Notes: generated by a model not told the origin, from the letters alone. A stretch of 64,000 nt of DNA from Entonaema liquescens (GCA_902805475.1 CADCSX010000006.1:2232001-2296000); one strand, 5' to 3'. Positions 24,709-36,926 are shown, counted from the stretch's first letter. Translations and numbers: made by a program.

Positions 24709-25736
24709 TCAATCGTCGGGTAGTACTTGGTGTGTCTCGAGGCCTATCTCACGAGCAACACCTCTAACAACACCCTTAAGTGCCTTACATGCCGGACTAT
24801 CAGGATAATGGTCGAAGAAGCTCTCTCCGTAGTCGCATGCCATCCCTATCCTCGGGTCAAGTGGTACCTCACCTAGGAATGGGATATCCATTTCCTTTGC
24901 TAAAGCCGCGCCGCCCCCAGTAGTAGCCTTGAAAATCTGGCTCTCGTGTGTACATTTCGGACACACAAAGCCGCTCATATTCTCCACTAGACCTAGCACT
25001 CTTATACCTGCCTTTCTGCAGAAATCGATCTCTTTTCTTACATCGAGAAGCGCTACCTCTTGCGGTGTTGTAACCATAACGGCACCATCAATCCCGCTCT
25101 CTTTTAAAAAGCTGTTCACGCTGAGATGTTCGTCGCTTGTTCCCGGAGGTGTATCGACCAGTAAGAAGTCCATGTTGCCCCATTCTACCTCTTTTAAGAA
25201 CTGCTTGATTAAACCGTTCTTTTCGGGCCACGCCATATAACAGCGTCGTCACGATTCGGTAACATAAACTGTATACTCATTACGCCGAGGTTGTCGGCAA
25301 CCCAGACGGGTGACCAGCCTGTATTGCTGATATGTATCGTCTCAGACTCCACACCCATCATTTTAGGTATGCTAGGTCCACAGATATCAGTATCCATGAT
25401 ACCAATAGTCATGTCTTCGTTGGTCGCGAATGCGTGTGCGAGGAGACTCGTAAATGTGCTTTTGCCTACGCCACCTTTGCCAGATAGGACGAGGATCTTA
25501 TGCTTGATTCCCGATAGCCGTTCTGAGATTAACGGTATGTCCGGGTCCGGTCCTTTGGGTGCTGAGGCGCATATTGCCTGGTTCGGGCAGCCAGCGCATG
25601 AGTCGGCTTTACCGGCTTGGTCGGATTCGGGACCTGGGCAATGCTCAGGCTCGGGGGCGACAAGTTGAGGACGGGCCTTAAGTGGGTTGTCGAGCACGTC
25701 CTGAACTGCTTCAGGCTCTTCTAAGGAGGGTGCCAT
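24709..25736 (-). CDS. nbp35: Nbp35, cytosolic Fe-S cluster assembly scaffold (frameshifted in this sequence)
   Basis: P-loop NTPase of the Mrp/NBP35 family; with Cfd1 it forms the scaffold on which cytosolic and nuclear [4Fe-4S] clusters are built. The N-terminal ferredoxin-like motif is present with C33-x13-C47-x2-C50-x5-C56. The deviant Walker A GKGGVGKST is at about residues 86-94. DFLLVDTPPGTSDEH and the bridging-cluster pair in FVCPKCTHE follow. The reading frame breaks at 25220-25223, where a run of four A on the coding strand should be five: upstream reads to ...VIWRGPK and downstream resumes at NGLIKQFLKEVEW in another frame. Adding one base gives 1029 nt, or 342 residues, the expected size. 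The ATG at 25736 (MAPSLEEPEAV) is the natural start. The gene is essential in yeast, so an assembly error is the likeliest cause. Confidence 0.92.
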
Positions 25737-26011
25737 TGTTATGGGAAAAGACAATGTTAGCAAGGTAGAATGGACACGACCATATATCTATCTGAGAAAT
25801 ATTGTGGTTCTATTGTAGAAGTAAGTTTGATGTATAGAATAGATTGCTCCTAATTACATTAGTTTTAGTTAATACGAAGCTGTGCTTAGAAATCTAGGAG
25901 AAATAAAGAGAGGCACATGCAAATGCGGATGTAATCTAGAACCAAAAGCGTTATCGATAATATGTATTAGTTATTTCAATGTCACTTAGTGGGGTAAATA
26001 CGTGGATATGT

Positions 26012-26038
26012 ACCTAAAATACCTAAAATACCTAAAAT
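26012..26038. repeat. Three tandem copies of ACCTAAAAT
   Basis: Three perfect 9-bp units in the nbp35-hos3 promoter region. Confidence 0.95.
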
Positions 26039-26249
26039 GTCTTAACAAATGGGCCTCCGGAATCGCTACCACGCAGATATGCAGCTCAATTCTACGTAAT
26101 GACCCACATTAAACAAGTGCTGCATAAAAGCGCCACAGGGACTAAACCTGATATGGTTTGCGCGACGTGAAGACGGAAAACATTATCGACAGGGTCCGGT
26201 TTAAATCAAACAATTTAACATCAACATCGTCGAGTACCCCCTCCTTTCA

Positions 26250-26297
26250 ATGTGTATCCATCCGTCTTCACCCAAACATTGTCGTACACATCTATAG
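26250..26297 (+). promoter_or_regulatory. Upstream ORF before hos3
   Basis: An ATG followed by 14 sense codons and TAG, ending 68 bp before the hos3 ATG. If it lies in the transcribed leader it could dampen translation. A second out-of-frame ATG at 26346 (frame 26346-26453) overlaps the main start. Whether these are in the mRNA is unknown; a 5' UTR intron could remove them. Confidence 0.45.
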
Positions 26298-26365
26298 TAT
26301 CCGCATTTGACGCATTTAATCGGCCTGGCCACCATAATCCCTCCAATGAGGGACAGATTGACGCC

Positions 26366-29300
26366 ATGGCTTTTCCTGAGCGTGGTCGAGCTCAGCCAAA
26401 GCTCGAAGAAACAGCAAACTCCTTCGACGATCGTGAGCTTTTACGCTCATTAAATAAGCTGTCCCTTTCCACCTCACCTGCGAACTCTACAACGAGACCC
26501 TCGGCATTGCGCATATCATCCTCTCCAAGCCCGAATGAACAAGCAAATTATACAGCTCAAAGATTGTCTTCAGTCTCCCCTAGCGCTAGGGCGCCCTCTC
26601 GAAGTCCTATAAGCCGGGTCAATTCGAGCGGATTCTCCTCCCTATCCCGATCATCAACGCCTACTTTGTTACGGAAAACTTCAATGAATTCCCTACACTC
26701 TTCTAGCGGGATTGCCCCGAGTCGCGCACCCTCACGCCGAGCTAGTTCTAATCACTTATCACCAATTGGCCCTAGGTCCCCTAGGTCACCATTCAATATA
26801 GCAGAGTTCAGGGAGAAGCCAGCACTTACTGCCTCCTCTGTAGCAAGGAATTACATGAAAAAGGAGCTCGAATCTCTCCACGGCGAATCAACGAGCTATC
26901 GTCCAGAAACACTAGTCATTCTAAATGATGCATGCTATGGGCATCGATATTCGAGGCCTCGCGCTACAAAGGGCGACTTGAATAGCATTGTCGAACGACC
27001 TGAGAGGATCCAAGCAAGCGTACTTGGTATATCAATGGCATACATTCGACTCGGAGAACGTCATTGTGATGGAAGATACCCCATTTACCCCGAACTCGAT
27101 CCTACCTCGCTTCCTACTGTCCCTTTCCATATCCGCAAGACCGATCGCACTCTGGCATTGGATTCCGCAGCTGTGACCAATGTCCATGGAACAAAGTGGA
27201 TGGAAGAGCTCAAAATCATGTGCGAATCTGCCGAAACGAAACTCGCCCTTAATACGAACGAGTTGCGCAGACCTGATATGAATAGGGGGTCGAACGCAAG
27301 CCCCCCTAAGGAGCTCCACAAGGGAGATCTCTATTTATGCTCGGAGTCCTTGAATGCGTTTGAAGGCGCTCTCGGGGCCGTTTGCGAGGCCGTAGACGGA
27401 GTTTTTAATGATTCGCCGTACAAACGTGCCTTTGTCGCTGTACGTCCTCCGGGCCACCACTGTTCTGCATCCCACCCATCAGGTTTCTGCTGGGTCAATA
27501 ACGTACATGTTGGTATTATGCATGGGTTTATGAATCACGGATTGACACATGCGGCAATAATTGACTTCGATTTACACCACGGAGACGGTTCCCAGGCCAT
27601 CGCTTGGGATCACAATAAGCGTGGGTTCGCAGCAACTAAGAATATGTCCGCATGGAAACGAACATCTATTGGATATTTCAGCCTTCACGATATCAACTCC
27701 TATCCTTGTGAGTACGGCGATGATGAAAAGGTTAGAAATGCTAGTGTCTGCGTAGAAAATGCGCATGGACAATCTATATGGAATGTTCATCTACAGGAAT
27801 GGAAGTCGGACGTAGAGTTCTGGAAATTGTATCAGTCCAAATATTCAATCCTCTTAGAAAAAGCTCGAAGCTATCTCCGAACGCAGACTGAACGATATCG
27901 CGCTTCAGGTCAGGTGCCTAAAGCCGTCATCTTTGTGTCTGCTGGCTTCGATGCGAGTGAATGGGAAAGCGCAGGGATGCAACGGCATAAGGTTAATGTT
28001 CCGACAGAATTCTATGCTCGTCTTACTCGGGATGTGGTTAAACTTGCGTCTGAAGAAGGACTCGGTGTCGACGGGCGGGTTATTAGCGTGCTCGAAGGTG
28101 GTTACAGTGATCGGGCCCTCTATTCGGGTGTTCTCAGCCATCTGAGTGGCTTGGCCGGTGACGATTCCACCCCACTGAAGGAAGAGGTTCCTAACGGGCT
28201 CGGCTATGAGATGGGCAATAGAGTCGGCTCGCTCAGCAGACGAAATACCTTGACCGGGTTGGGAATTGCAGGGTTCCCATATGACCCTAACTGGTGGTCC
28301 GGTTCTGAACTTGATCAATTTGACGCCTACTTGAGTGCACCACCCGTAGAACAGCCTAAGAAGCCGCGAACTTTCGTACCTGGGAACTATTCCTCCCCGA
28401 CACAAGCATCAAGCGCGAAGGCAGTCGATCCAACCAAAGTCAGACGGAGTATGTCCGGATACAATTCGCAGTTGTCTGTTTCCCGACCCCCAACTCCACC
28501 GGTACCTGATGTTCCTTGGACAGCTGCAGCTCATGAGCTAAGCAAACTACTCATTCCGAGTGGTCGCCAGATCAATAGCTTCAAGTTTGAGGAGTTGAAT
28601 GCCGGGGCGGCTAAAGCCAAGCGTGAACGTCAGTCTCTTCCTCAGAACGGCTCAACTAGTGATGATGCTGCTTCAACTATATCCTCGGCTACCGCCCCCG
28701 TACGGAAATCCCAACGGGAGAGAAAGCCGGTCAAATATACAGAAAGCGAAGACCCTAAAACGCGTAGGAAGACAGTTGGAAGTTCTTCAATCCTCGCCAC
28801 AGAGAAGGTAAGCTCTTTTTGGAAACACATACATATCTTACGTAGGTAGCTGACCAAATTTTATAGGCTCTTGCTCGCGGAATCCCTACACGGAATGGCT
28901 CGGGACATAGTAGAAGCCCGAGCGCCGTACTGACGATTGGTGATGCGCCTGGTCCAATACCAAGGCCTACTACCTCGCAGAGCATTCGCCCGGAGTCGTC
29001 CATGAGTGTGCGAACCCAGGCATCTACTACGTTAAATGTAAAAGGACTAGACCAGTAGCGCCCGCTAAAAGGAGAGTCTTCGAGCACCAAGAAAGACCAA
29101 AACCCCAGCTGTCAAAACTGAGGTTTCTTCACAACTTCCCAGCAAAGAGCCTTCAGTCGATGCATCTGGAGAGCCAGCTGCAATCGCGAAGGATTCTACA
29201 GCTGACATTGAGAAGATAACTGGTGGTATGAAAAAGATTAAGATCAATGTGCTTACCAAGGAGAAGAAAGAAGCTAGACAAAAAGCCGAAGCTGAAGAAA

Positions 29301-29962
29301 AGGCGAGGAGGGAAAATCAAGCCAGTCAAGAGCCGAAGGCGACGGAGGAACCCAAGTTTTCCGATTCCGCTATTGGAATATATCCTTCGCTACCAGTCGC
29401 GGATGGGAGCGAACATAAAACTGTATTGTCTTCACAGCCTAACGCCGTGAATGGCGACGAGAAAGTTTCGAAGTTGGGTACTGGGTTACCTAAGGCCTTG
29501 CCTCTCCAATCAGAGATTAAGAGATTCGATCCAACAAATCTACCGACTATCTTAACACCTTCCGAACCCGACCAATCACAGTTCCCCTCAAGTCCTCCGG
29601 CACAGGTTACTCCAGAGGGTGAAAAGGCGGCCGCCAATCAATATCAACAGAATGGACAGCTTCCAGCTACTGTTCCATTTTCAAGCCCAGTCCGTGTCCC
29701 GGAACCTCTTACAAGCCCACCAGCTCAGCAGAATGGGACCCGACTTCCTATGTTAAGCGGGTCATCAGTCCCTTCGAGCCCAGCCCGAAAAGGTGGGCAC
29801 GGGTTTACGTCCAAATCAAGCATACCCTTTGCTCCTCAATCAACCTCAAAGCCTTGGTCAAAGCTGAGGAATAATGGTCCGGTTGAAGCACGACCTCAAA
29901 GCAAAGGTGAAGTGAAAGATGGGAGTATTTGGGAAATACCCGAAACACCACAACGGTATTAA
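26366..29962 (+). CDS. hos3: Hos3-like class II histone deacetylase (two frameshifts in this sequence)
   Basis: Zn-dependent lysine deacetylase related to yeast Hos3. Exon 1 (26366-28807) and exon 2 (28867-29962) flank a 59-bp intron. A long Ser/Pro-rich N-terminus precedes the arginase-fold catalytic domain (about residues 170-600). Active-site features are RPPGHHCSASHPSGFCW with the His pair at about 364-365, metal-binding DFDLHHGDG at 400-408, and VSAGFDASEWE and SVLEGGYS later. The C-terminal half is disordered, with a Lys/Glu-rich helix (KEKKEARQKAEAEEKARREN) and Ser/Pro-rich tail. Exon 2 changes frame twice, at A runs 29040-29043 and 29067-29070; one extra A at each gives a continuous 1179-residue product reading RTRPVAPAK then RAPRKTKTPAVKTEV. 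The first in-frame ATG is 26366; the frame is open further upstream but has no ATG. Confidence 0.9.
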
Positions 29963-30761
29963 GTCCTATTGTAGGATGGATAGTTCATTGGAACTATATA
30001 TAAATCAAGCCCGTAGTATATTTAGTGTATAGGCTTGTCGGTTTAGCGGAGAAATCCGTATAGTGTAGGGGCACTTTGAGGGGATGGCGTTTCAAGGGAT
30101 TGGCTTATAAGATTCACTGTCGAGCTATTGATTCCAGGAGGTTTCATTACTTTTCCATTATTCAACGATACCCTTTTTCAATCCTGCCTGTTTGGCTTGT
30201 TACAGATACTATGTTTTGTAATGCGTTCTGCAAGTGCTGTTATAGGAATAGTAGATATAATTTCAAGTGTTCTACTGAAGTTTCCATGTAGTTTAGTTTA
30301 GTTAATATCAACGATACTGATGTTTTTGTAAGGATACAATCTCTCAGCGTGCACAATCTTAAACCCCTATAGAAACTGACTAGGTAGTAAACTGATATAT
30401 ACCAGGTATTGTGCTCCAACATTTGTCAAGCTTGTTCCTAAAGTTGAGCAGCCGAAGCAACAGTTAACTACTAGTAAGTACAAAAAATAAACCGTGTTTA
30501 TGCTTTGAACGATAGAAAAAAGATTTTTTGACACAATAGTTTCTAAGTTTACTATTTTTTTTATTAAATGCTACAGACGCTATGAGTAGAGGTGAATCCA
30601 AAAATGCCAACCCTAGCCATATATGCGTACCTTTTTACAAAACGACAATAAAAAAACATCAACAACCACCACAAAAAATGCTACTCTTCCCAAATGGTAT
30701 CTAGTATTCTAAGGAAAGGAGTCGAATAAAAATAACGGCCACTCGTAACATCATTTTAAGA
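29963..30761. other. Convergent 3' spacer between hos3 and the homeodomain gene
   Basis: About 800 bp of AT-rich sequence with several T and A runs, expected to hold both 3' UTRs. No gene seen. Confidence 0.65.
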
Positions 30762-33700
30762 TTAAAGGTTGAAGCCCGAACCGGTGTTGATGCCATCTAA
30801 GGGGCTCGGGTTGAGCGACGCCCCTCCGTCTAAATCGGAACTCACGTCCTGTAGCATGTCGTTCATCTCCTGCTCTGTGAACTGGAAGTCCATCTCCATC
30901 TCCAAGTCCTCCGGCAGCATCGACAGAGCGGCATCCGACGCCGTGGGATTAGCGCCCGCCGTGACCGTCGCGATGTCGGCTGCTACGCCGGGCGTCAGCG
31001 GACCGGTATCTGGTATATCTGGGTTACTGGCGCTCTGCTGCACCGAGGCCTTGAAGCGCTCGAGCAGCACGGGGTCGTCGCAGCTGGTCTTCTGCATGGC
31101 CATGATCTGGCGCGCGCGCTCGCGCAGCTGGTCGTCCGAGGGGAACACGCCCCCCGTCCGCCCCAGCTCCCGCCGCACGTACTCCGTCAGCCCGTTCTCC
31201 AGCTCCCGGCTGCAGAACACCTTGGCCGGCGCCGGGTACCGCCGCGTGAACGACTTGAGGAACCGGTTCGCCGTGCTGGCCGCGGGCTCGAAGGGCCGCG
31301 CTTCGCGCACCAGGATCGTCGGGTTCGAGTCTAGCGGCTCGATTGTCGCGGCTGGGTTCGGTGCGACGTACGGCGGTGCGAAGCCTGTGCCCCCGGAGCT
31401 CGGCGCCCATGCTTGCTCCTTGGGACTGCCGAGGCCTGGCCCGCTGTCTGCGGGCAGGATCCCCACGTCTCGCTTGAAGCGCTGTAGCCACTCGAAGTTG
31501 TCGGCTGCAGTCTGGTTCCAGGGGTCGTCACTATTGGCAGACGGGTTAGTTGATAGACTCTTGGGAGAGAGGCTAGTAGGGACAATTGGGAACTTACTCG
31601 TCGTAGATTAGCCACCGAGCTTGGTATCTAATCTCCTCGTCCGTTGGTACGTGTCGATTCGGGTTGTTGGGAGACATGGTCGACGCTACGAAACGGCTGA
31701 GACCCCGAGCCAAGCGGCGGTAGCAGTTTGTGTCGTTGAGGAAGAAAGGCCCAGTCTTGATGGAATTGTTGGGCCCATTTTCGGTTGTTGGTTGGTTGCG
31801 GCAGGAGGGTAGGTCGTGGAGTAGCGGCCCAACATATTGCGAATCCCTTGTAACAGTTTGAGTTTGAGGCGGCGATGGTCTTTGGTCGGTAGGAGAAACA
31901 CTTGGTGTAGTCGAAATAGCGGCACGGTCGCGTGGATGTCGCTTTCGGAAACGGTGAAGCCATTCCTTATCATCAGCGGCCGTCTGATTCCACTCATCAT
32001 CGCTGTCGTATATAATAACACGAGCTTCTCGCTGTAGGTCGGCATCTTGAGGTTCGACGCCCCTCGACCTCTGTCCCTCAAGGTATTCACCGAGCTCCCG
32101 CTCCAACCTACTGTAATTGTGAATAGTAGAGTCGATAGTCTTGGGGTCTTTCGACCTTAGATTAACGTCCCCAACGTCCTCACTGCGCGGAAGTTGCGCT
32201 CGCTGCCTGAAGTTCTGAAGCCAGGTTGGAGAACCATATATCAAGCGCAGCAGCCAGTTGGCAATGTCTTCCATGGGGATGCTAGACTTCTCTTCCATCC
32301 TACCAATGATACGACAAGCTTCGACTTGAAGTTCGTGATCCATAGCTGTTAGGCCCAATAGCTGCTTAGCCTTAACGAAATCCTGCATCTGCCTCTCGAA
32401 CTCGCAGTTTTCGAAGATACTCTCCTTTCCATTAATACGTAGCGATGTTAATCGGTTATCTGCTTGGTTGTGAATCGGTCGGAAGGCAGCGCTTCGAGAG
32501 AGCTCTTCCGACGACACTACAAGATCGCGTAACCAAGATGATGCTTCCCAACGAGGGCGCTGGAAATTCTTCGTTTGAACCTCGGCTCCGAAAAGAATGG
32601 AACAAGCTTCTAGTTGCATCTCGGCATCCGTCGGCGCTCTTCCTTTATCCGCGGTGAATATAGTAGACCAGTGCCGAAGCTCCCATTTGAGTAGCTCATA
32701 AGCATTAATCGGTGTCGCCGGAGGGCTACTGCTAGCCCTATAAGGTAGAGGAGTATTCCTCTCATCGTGAATTAAATCTATTCTCATTAATTAGATATTT
32801 GTCGCGGGAGAGAAGTATGGTGGTCTCTCACAAGGTGGAATAGAATTCTCAACCATCTCAAGCACAGGGGCTTCGAAACCCCAGTCACCCTTCCAATCAG
32901 CCATAGTGTTACCAGTCTTAAAGTGTTCAGCCAGGTGGTCCACTCGGATTGTCCAGCTATCCAGCACGATACCGCAGAAACCACATCGCGACCTAATCTC
33001 GGGAGAGGCCACTCGCCATTTATCCATCGCCCACGGAAGAAACTTCACATTGTGCACGAGTTTAAGATGCTGTCGAAGATGATCTTTCCTATAGAACGTC
33101 CTCTCTTCCAACGTTCGCTCCGTACACCCGGAGAAATTGTGAGACTCTATGTGACCATCATTTGGGTTTGCTTCACCGCAAAAGACGCAACTCATCAAGC
33201 CATTTTCAGGGTTTAAAGCTCTCGGTCCATCAGGGGAACAGATCCACCGTTCAAGGGATAAATGTAAAGATTTCTCGTGCCGTTGCCAATCGTGTTTAGT
33301 CCTAAAAGTCTCGGTACAGAAAGTGCACTGGAAAGTTTTGAGTGGTTGGTTGAGACTTTCATCGGCTCGTACAGGTGGAGCTCGGCGACGGCGACGGCGG
33401 CCTCGAGTTCGGACGAACGATGATAGCGAACCGAAGGAACCACGCGATTTACTAGAATACGCAGAGGCGAAAGAACCACCGCTCGAGTGAGAAGTACCCA
33501 AACTGCTAGCAGACGATTGATTGCACAACGACCTACTTGACCCATCATCTGAATAGTTGGAGACGTAAGGACTGTTTCGACCCGATCCAGAGGTTTGCGA
33601 ATACGAGGTGGAGTCTGACACAGCTTTGGCAATGGCAGCTACGGATGCAGGTTCGTTTTCCGGCGGAGAATTCGCCCATCGCTGCAATGGGTTCATGTTC

Positions 33701-34584
33701 TCGAACAACGCCGGGGTGCCTCTCCGCTGGGGAATATCAATGGCTTGGACATAGCCCCGACCAATATGGGGAGATGTCGCTCGAGTTGGATGAATCTTTC
33801 CACGACGGCGGGCATTTGCTAACCAGTTCGTAATTTGTGTCTTGCTAAGGCCAGTTATCTTCTGTAGGCCCTCCTTCTCCTCTTCCGTAGGATATGGGTG
33901 TCTACTATGTGTCGAGACCCAATTTTTCAGGATTTTCACTGACTCGCGGGAGAACCGTGTACCACTTTTAGTCGTAGCTGGAGGCTTTGGCAACGATTGC
34001 ATATCGTCAGCAATTGCAACCAAGCCTGGTGCAGGAGGTGCTGAAGTGATCATAGCAGCTAGTTCATCCTCAAGCAATATAGACGTCTCTGGTCTATCGC
34101 CCATAATCGGCCAGGGGTTCGCAGGAAAAGTTGCACCCGCTTCAGCGGTCAAATTATGTTCTTGAGGCCCGAAGCTGCACTCACAACGTAAGGCAACGCA
34201 GCTCGTACAATAACCCTTATATTTACCTTCCCTGATTTGCTTGCATTGGTAACCACCCATTGCGCAGTGCGTGCAAGGTACAGCGGGTGTTTCCCAGTAC
34301 ATTTGTGAGTTGGCTATAGATTCCGTTTCCGGCAGCGCCACGGAGTCCACCTCCTGAGGTATCTGAGTGGTTTCGTAGTGTTCAAGAGCCCAATAAGACC
34401 AGTCATCTCCATCGACATCTCCAAAGACAAGGTCCATATTGGGTTGGTCCAGTGATATTGCAGCAATGGCATCGATAGGACCAGTTACGCCCTCCGAAGT
34501 AACTACAGGTTCGGAGCCGGTGCCGACTACGGCAGCATCCCAATTAACAAATTCCATCTCTTCTAGCTCGTCGATTGTCGTCAT
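30762..34584 (-). CDS. Homeodomain plus C2H2 zinc-finger regulator with repeated C-terminal modules
   Basis: One gene of three exons (34584-32832, 32777-31598, 31530-30762), introns of 54 and 67 bp, summing to 3702 nt, or 1233 residues. Without splicing it looks like three separate frames; the joins restore YLIHDERNTPLPY and IYDDDDPWNQTAADN. Domains in order: acidic N-terminus; a cysteine cluster at 104-136 with Zn2Cys6-like spacing C-x2-C-x6-C-x11-C-x2-C-x6-C; a TALE/KN-type homeodomain at about 206-263 ending ITNWLANARRR; a Ser-rich linker; an arginine run RGRRRRRRA; C2H2 fingers, the first starting FQCTFCTETFRTKHDW; and five degenerate modules from about 610 to 1137. It is predicted to be nuclear. 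Target genes are unknown. The last exon is markedly GC-rich relative to its surroundings. Confidence 0.88.
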
Positions 34585-36926
34585 TTAGGGCGCAGCCACC
34601 GGCCAAGAGATTTACGCCCAAGGCGTAAGAGTCGGCAGAATGAGAAGGGCGCCAGTGTAATGATAACTAGTAATAAGTACCTCCGTCTTCGCCTCAGCAA
34701 TTCTGGGCGTGGTAAAGATATAAGTTGTACAAGAGAAGCAAGGCAGATGACTCAAAAGTAGGACACGTCTCCGTTAAGAGAGAACAAGAATCTGGGGAAG
34801 AATCCGGACAACCTCGACTAGGTTTTGAAGGGGAATGGGGAAAAGTAGTTTAAGGCACGCGACAGATATTTCTCCTTGTAAGTTAGATCCTTAGAAACTA
34901 ACTACAGTAATGCATAACTTCTACCAGTATGATTTGCATGCGCTGCTCCGTTTGTCGCTAAAAACCGGACGCGGGAAAGGTGAAGATCCCAAGTTAAACA
35001 AGAGTCATCGTCCCATGTTGCTAGTTCACTGTATCGCAACCACCGCAAAAGCCAGTTCCGGACTCTGCTGACCGCGCCGAAACTAATCCATGCAGTCATG
35101 TAATGGAGATGTGGAGTACGCCCTTGGGTTGACGAGCAGGGCGTCCGATCCAAAAAGGCGGGGGGAAAGGGATTACCATTGGCTGTTTTTGCTAGCCCAT
35201 TCGCATATTGCTGCGACTGTATATATTCCAGCCCCTTTACTGTGCGGTCGTGACCGAATAGCGCAGTCCACACCGCCAAGATATGCCTAAGCTGATAAAG
35301 GACCTTAAAAGGATGGGAGTGTGCCGTACCATCGCATATTGAGGATACTTCAGAGACTTTTCTAGAAGATAAGAAAGGAAATAAGCAGTCGAATCACGGA
35401 AGACGAAGATGGTTGAGGCTTAATAGACATGTTGTATAACACGGAAATAAACCTAAGGACGAAATCCCGGTCGTATGGTTGCTTCTCTCAGTATTAATAG
35501 GCTCAGGTACTGTTAGCCAGCTACGACAGGGCATCCAATTGCAATTGACCAATAGGAAGCAAGCTAAAACATATTAACGAAGACATCGCGTAATATGCTA
35601 AGTCATTAGACTTAATATGCTCTTATCATCTCCGTTAGTTTACCTAACATAAGAAAACTAATAGTTAAGTAATAGAATAGCATAGTTACTTCAGTCTTAA
35701 GACATTCCTGGCGAGTTGGTATGCCAGCAAGCAAGCAACACGTTCGGCTGACCCCTGTAAACTATCACCAAACTTCAAAGTGCCTAGTTAGACGAGCCAG
35801 TCACATCTTATCCGTGTAAGTACTATTAGTATCTATTAGGGTTAGCTGCTTGGTTCCGACTAGTTGCGTATCTTACGTGTACAAAAGCCATAGCCATTAT
35901 GACATTTAGTTCTCCGTATTGTGAAGACTATAATTGTTAGAGTGACAATATGATAATGCGCTAATATAGATAGTATCGGGGCCCCATAACCTGAATTGTT
36001 GGAGGTATTTCTAAATCTTGCAAACTACACAACTAACGGCTATTAGTTCTTTGCGCGTTACTATCCCGTTAATGCCTCATGCATGCCGTTCAAGAAAGAA
36101 TGGAAATAGATTGAGAGTGCATAACTATGGGATATAAACACATGCACTGTACGAAGAAGACGAGACCACCTTTTTCAGCACCAGTACTAAACTATAGGGA
36201 CCCATTACTTACAGTATTTTAGTCCCCTCTAAAGCTCGACAGTTTAGGTCCCAAGCAACGGACCCATTAGTAAACCCTCATTTTTGTATATCACCGTTAG
36301 ATAATATCACAATACAGTGTACCGAGATCCGTTGTAAGATGCCGGGTGTCTCATGTGCTAAAGTGGGGCCGAGCTCCGAATTGATAGCCGGGGTCGGCCG
36401 CGAATAACGCAGACGGTATTCAAAGGTTCAATCACATATCCCATACTTGAATCAACGTTCGTATCTACATGTTTTATTTATCATTTAACTGGTACTTGTA
36501 CGCGTAATCATGGTTTAATAAAGCCGGAGTTTGTAGTTGCCAAATTAGGAAGTATCGGAGCCAAGCAATTTGAGGCCGCCGGAAATAAAGAGGCAACCGG
36601 CCGGAGCTACACATTTACGCTCCGCCTCTATTGAGAGGTTCCTTGTGTTACCGCCGGTTTTCAACAATCCTAACGGCGTCATTATGTCCCGTCGGCTTGT
36701 CTATTCTGCCAGTTCGGTGGCGGTATGTACCGCTACTATATTAATAATGATATCAAGCAGATTCCAACGATATAAAGAGGGTTCAGATGGTGGCTCTATG
36801 TACTCCATTCCAAGCATTAATACAGGCCGCTCCTTAATCTAGAAACTCCAATCCGTCAACTTCGAAGCTAAAACTCAAAAACAAAGAGAAGAATAAAATA
36901 TTACAGCTACACCATACTTCGTTAGA
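34585..36926. other. Gene-free 2.3 kb between divergent genes
   Basis: Promoter region of the homeodomain gene on one side and of the oxidoreductase on the other. Open frames near 34902-35290 have no motif and are probably chance. No repeats were recognised. Confidence 0.55.

Larger units (their letters stand above)
25737..26365. other. Shared divergent promoter of nbp35 and hos3
   Basis: A 629-bp spacer separates the two start codons. It contains a three-copy 9-bp repeat at 26012-26038 and, near the hos3 end, an ATG at 26250 opening a 16-codon upstream ORF and one at 26346 opening a frame that overlaps the hos3 start. Confidence 0.7.

Noticed and set aside
30769..31611. 280-codon open frame on the plus strand
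   Set aside because: It is antisense to the last exon of the homeodomain gene, in a GC-rich patch that suppresses stop codons. The minus-strand reading has conserved repeat structure and consistent splicing.
32791..34584. Separate 597-residue homeodomain gene ending at 32791
   Set aside because: A canonical 54-bp intron (32831-32778) removes the stop and joins to the next frame with the sequence YLIHDERNTPLPY; the full three-exon total is a whole number of codons.
34902..35290. 125-codon minus-strand frame upstream of the homeodomain gene
   Set aside because: No recognisable domain and located in a promoter region; no splice-consistent extension.
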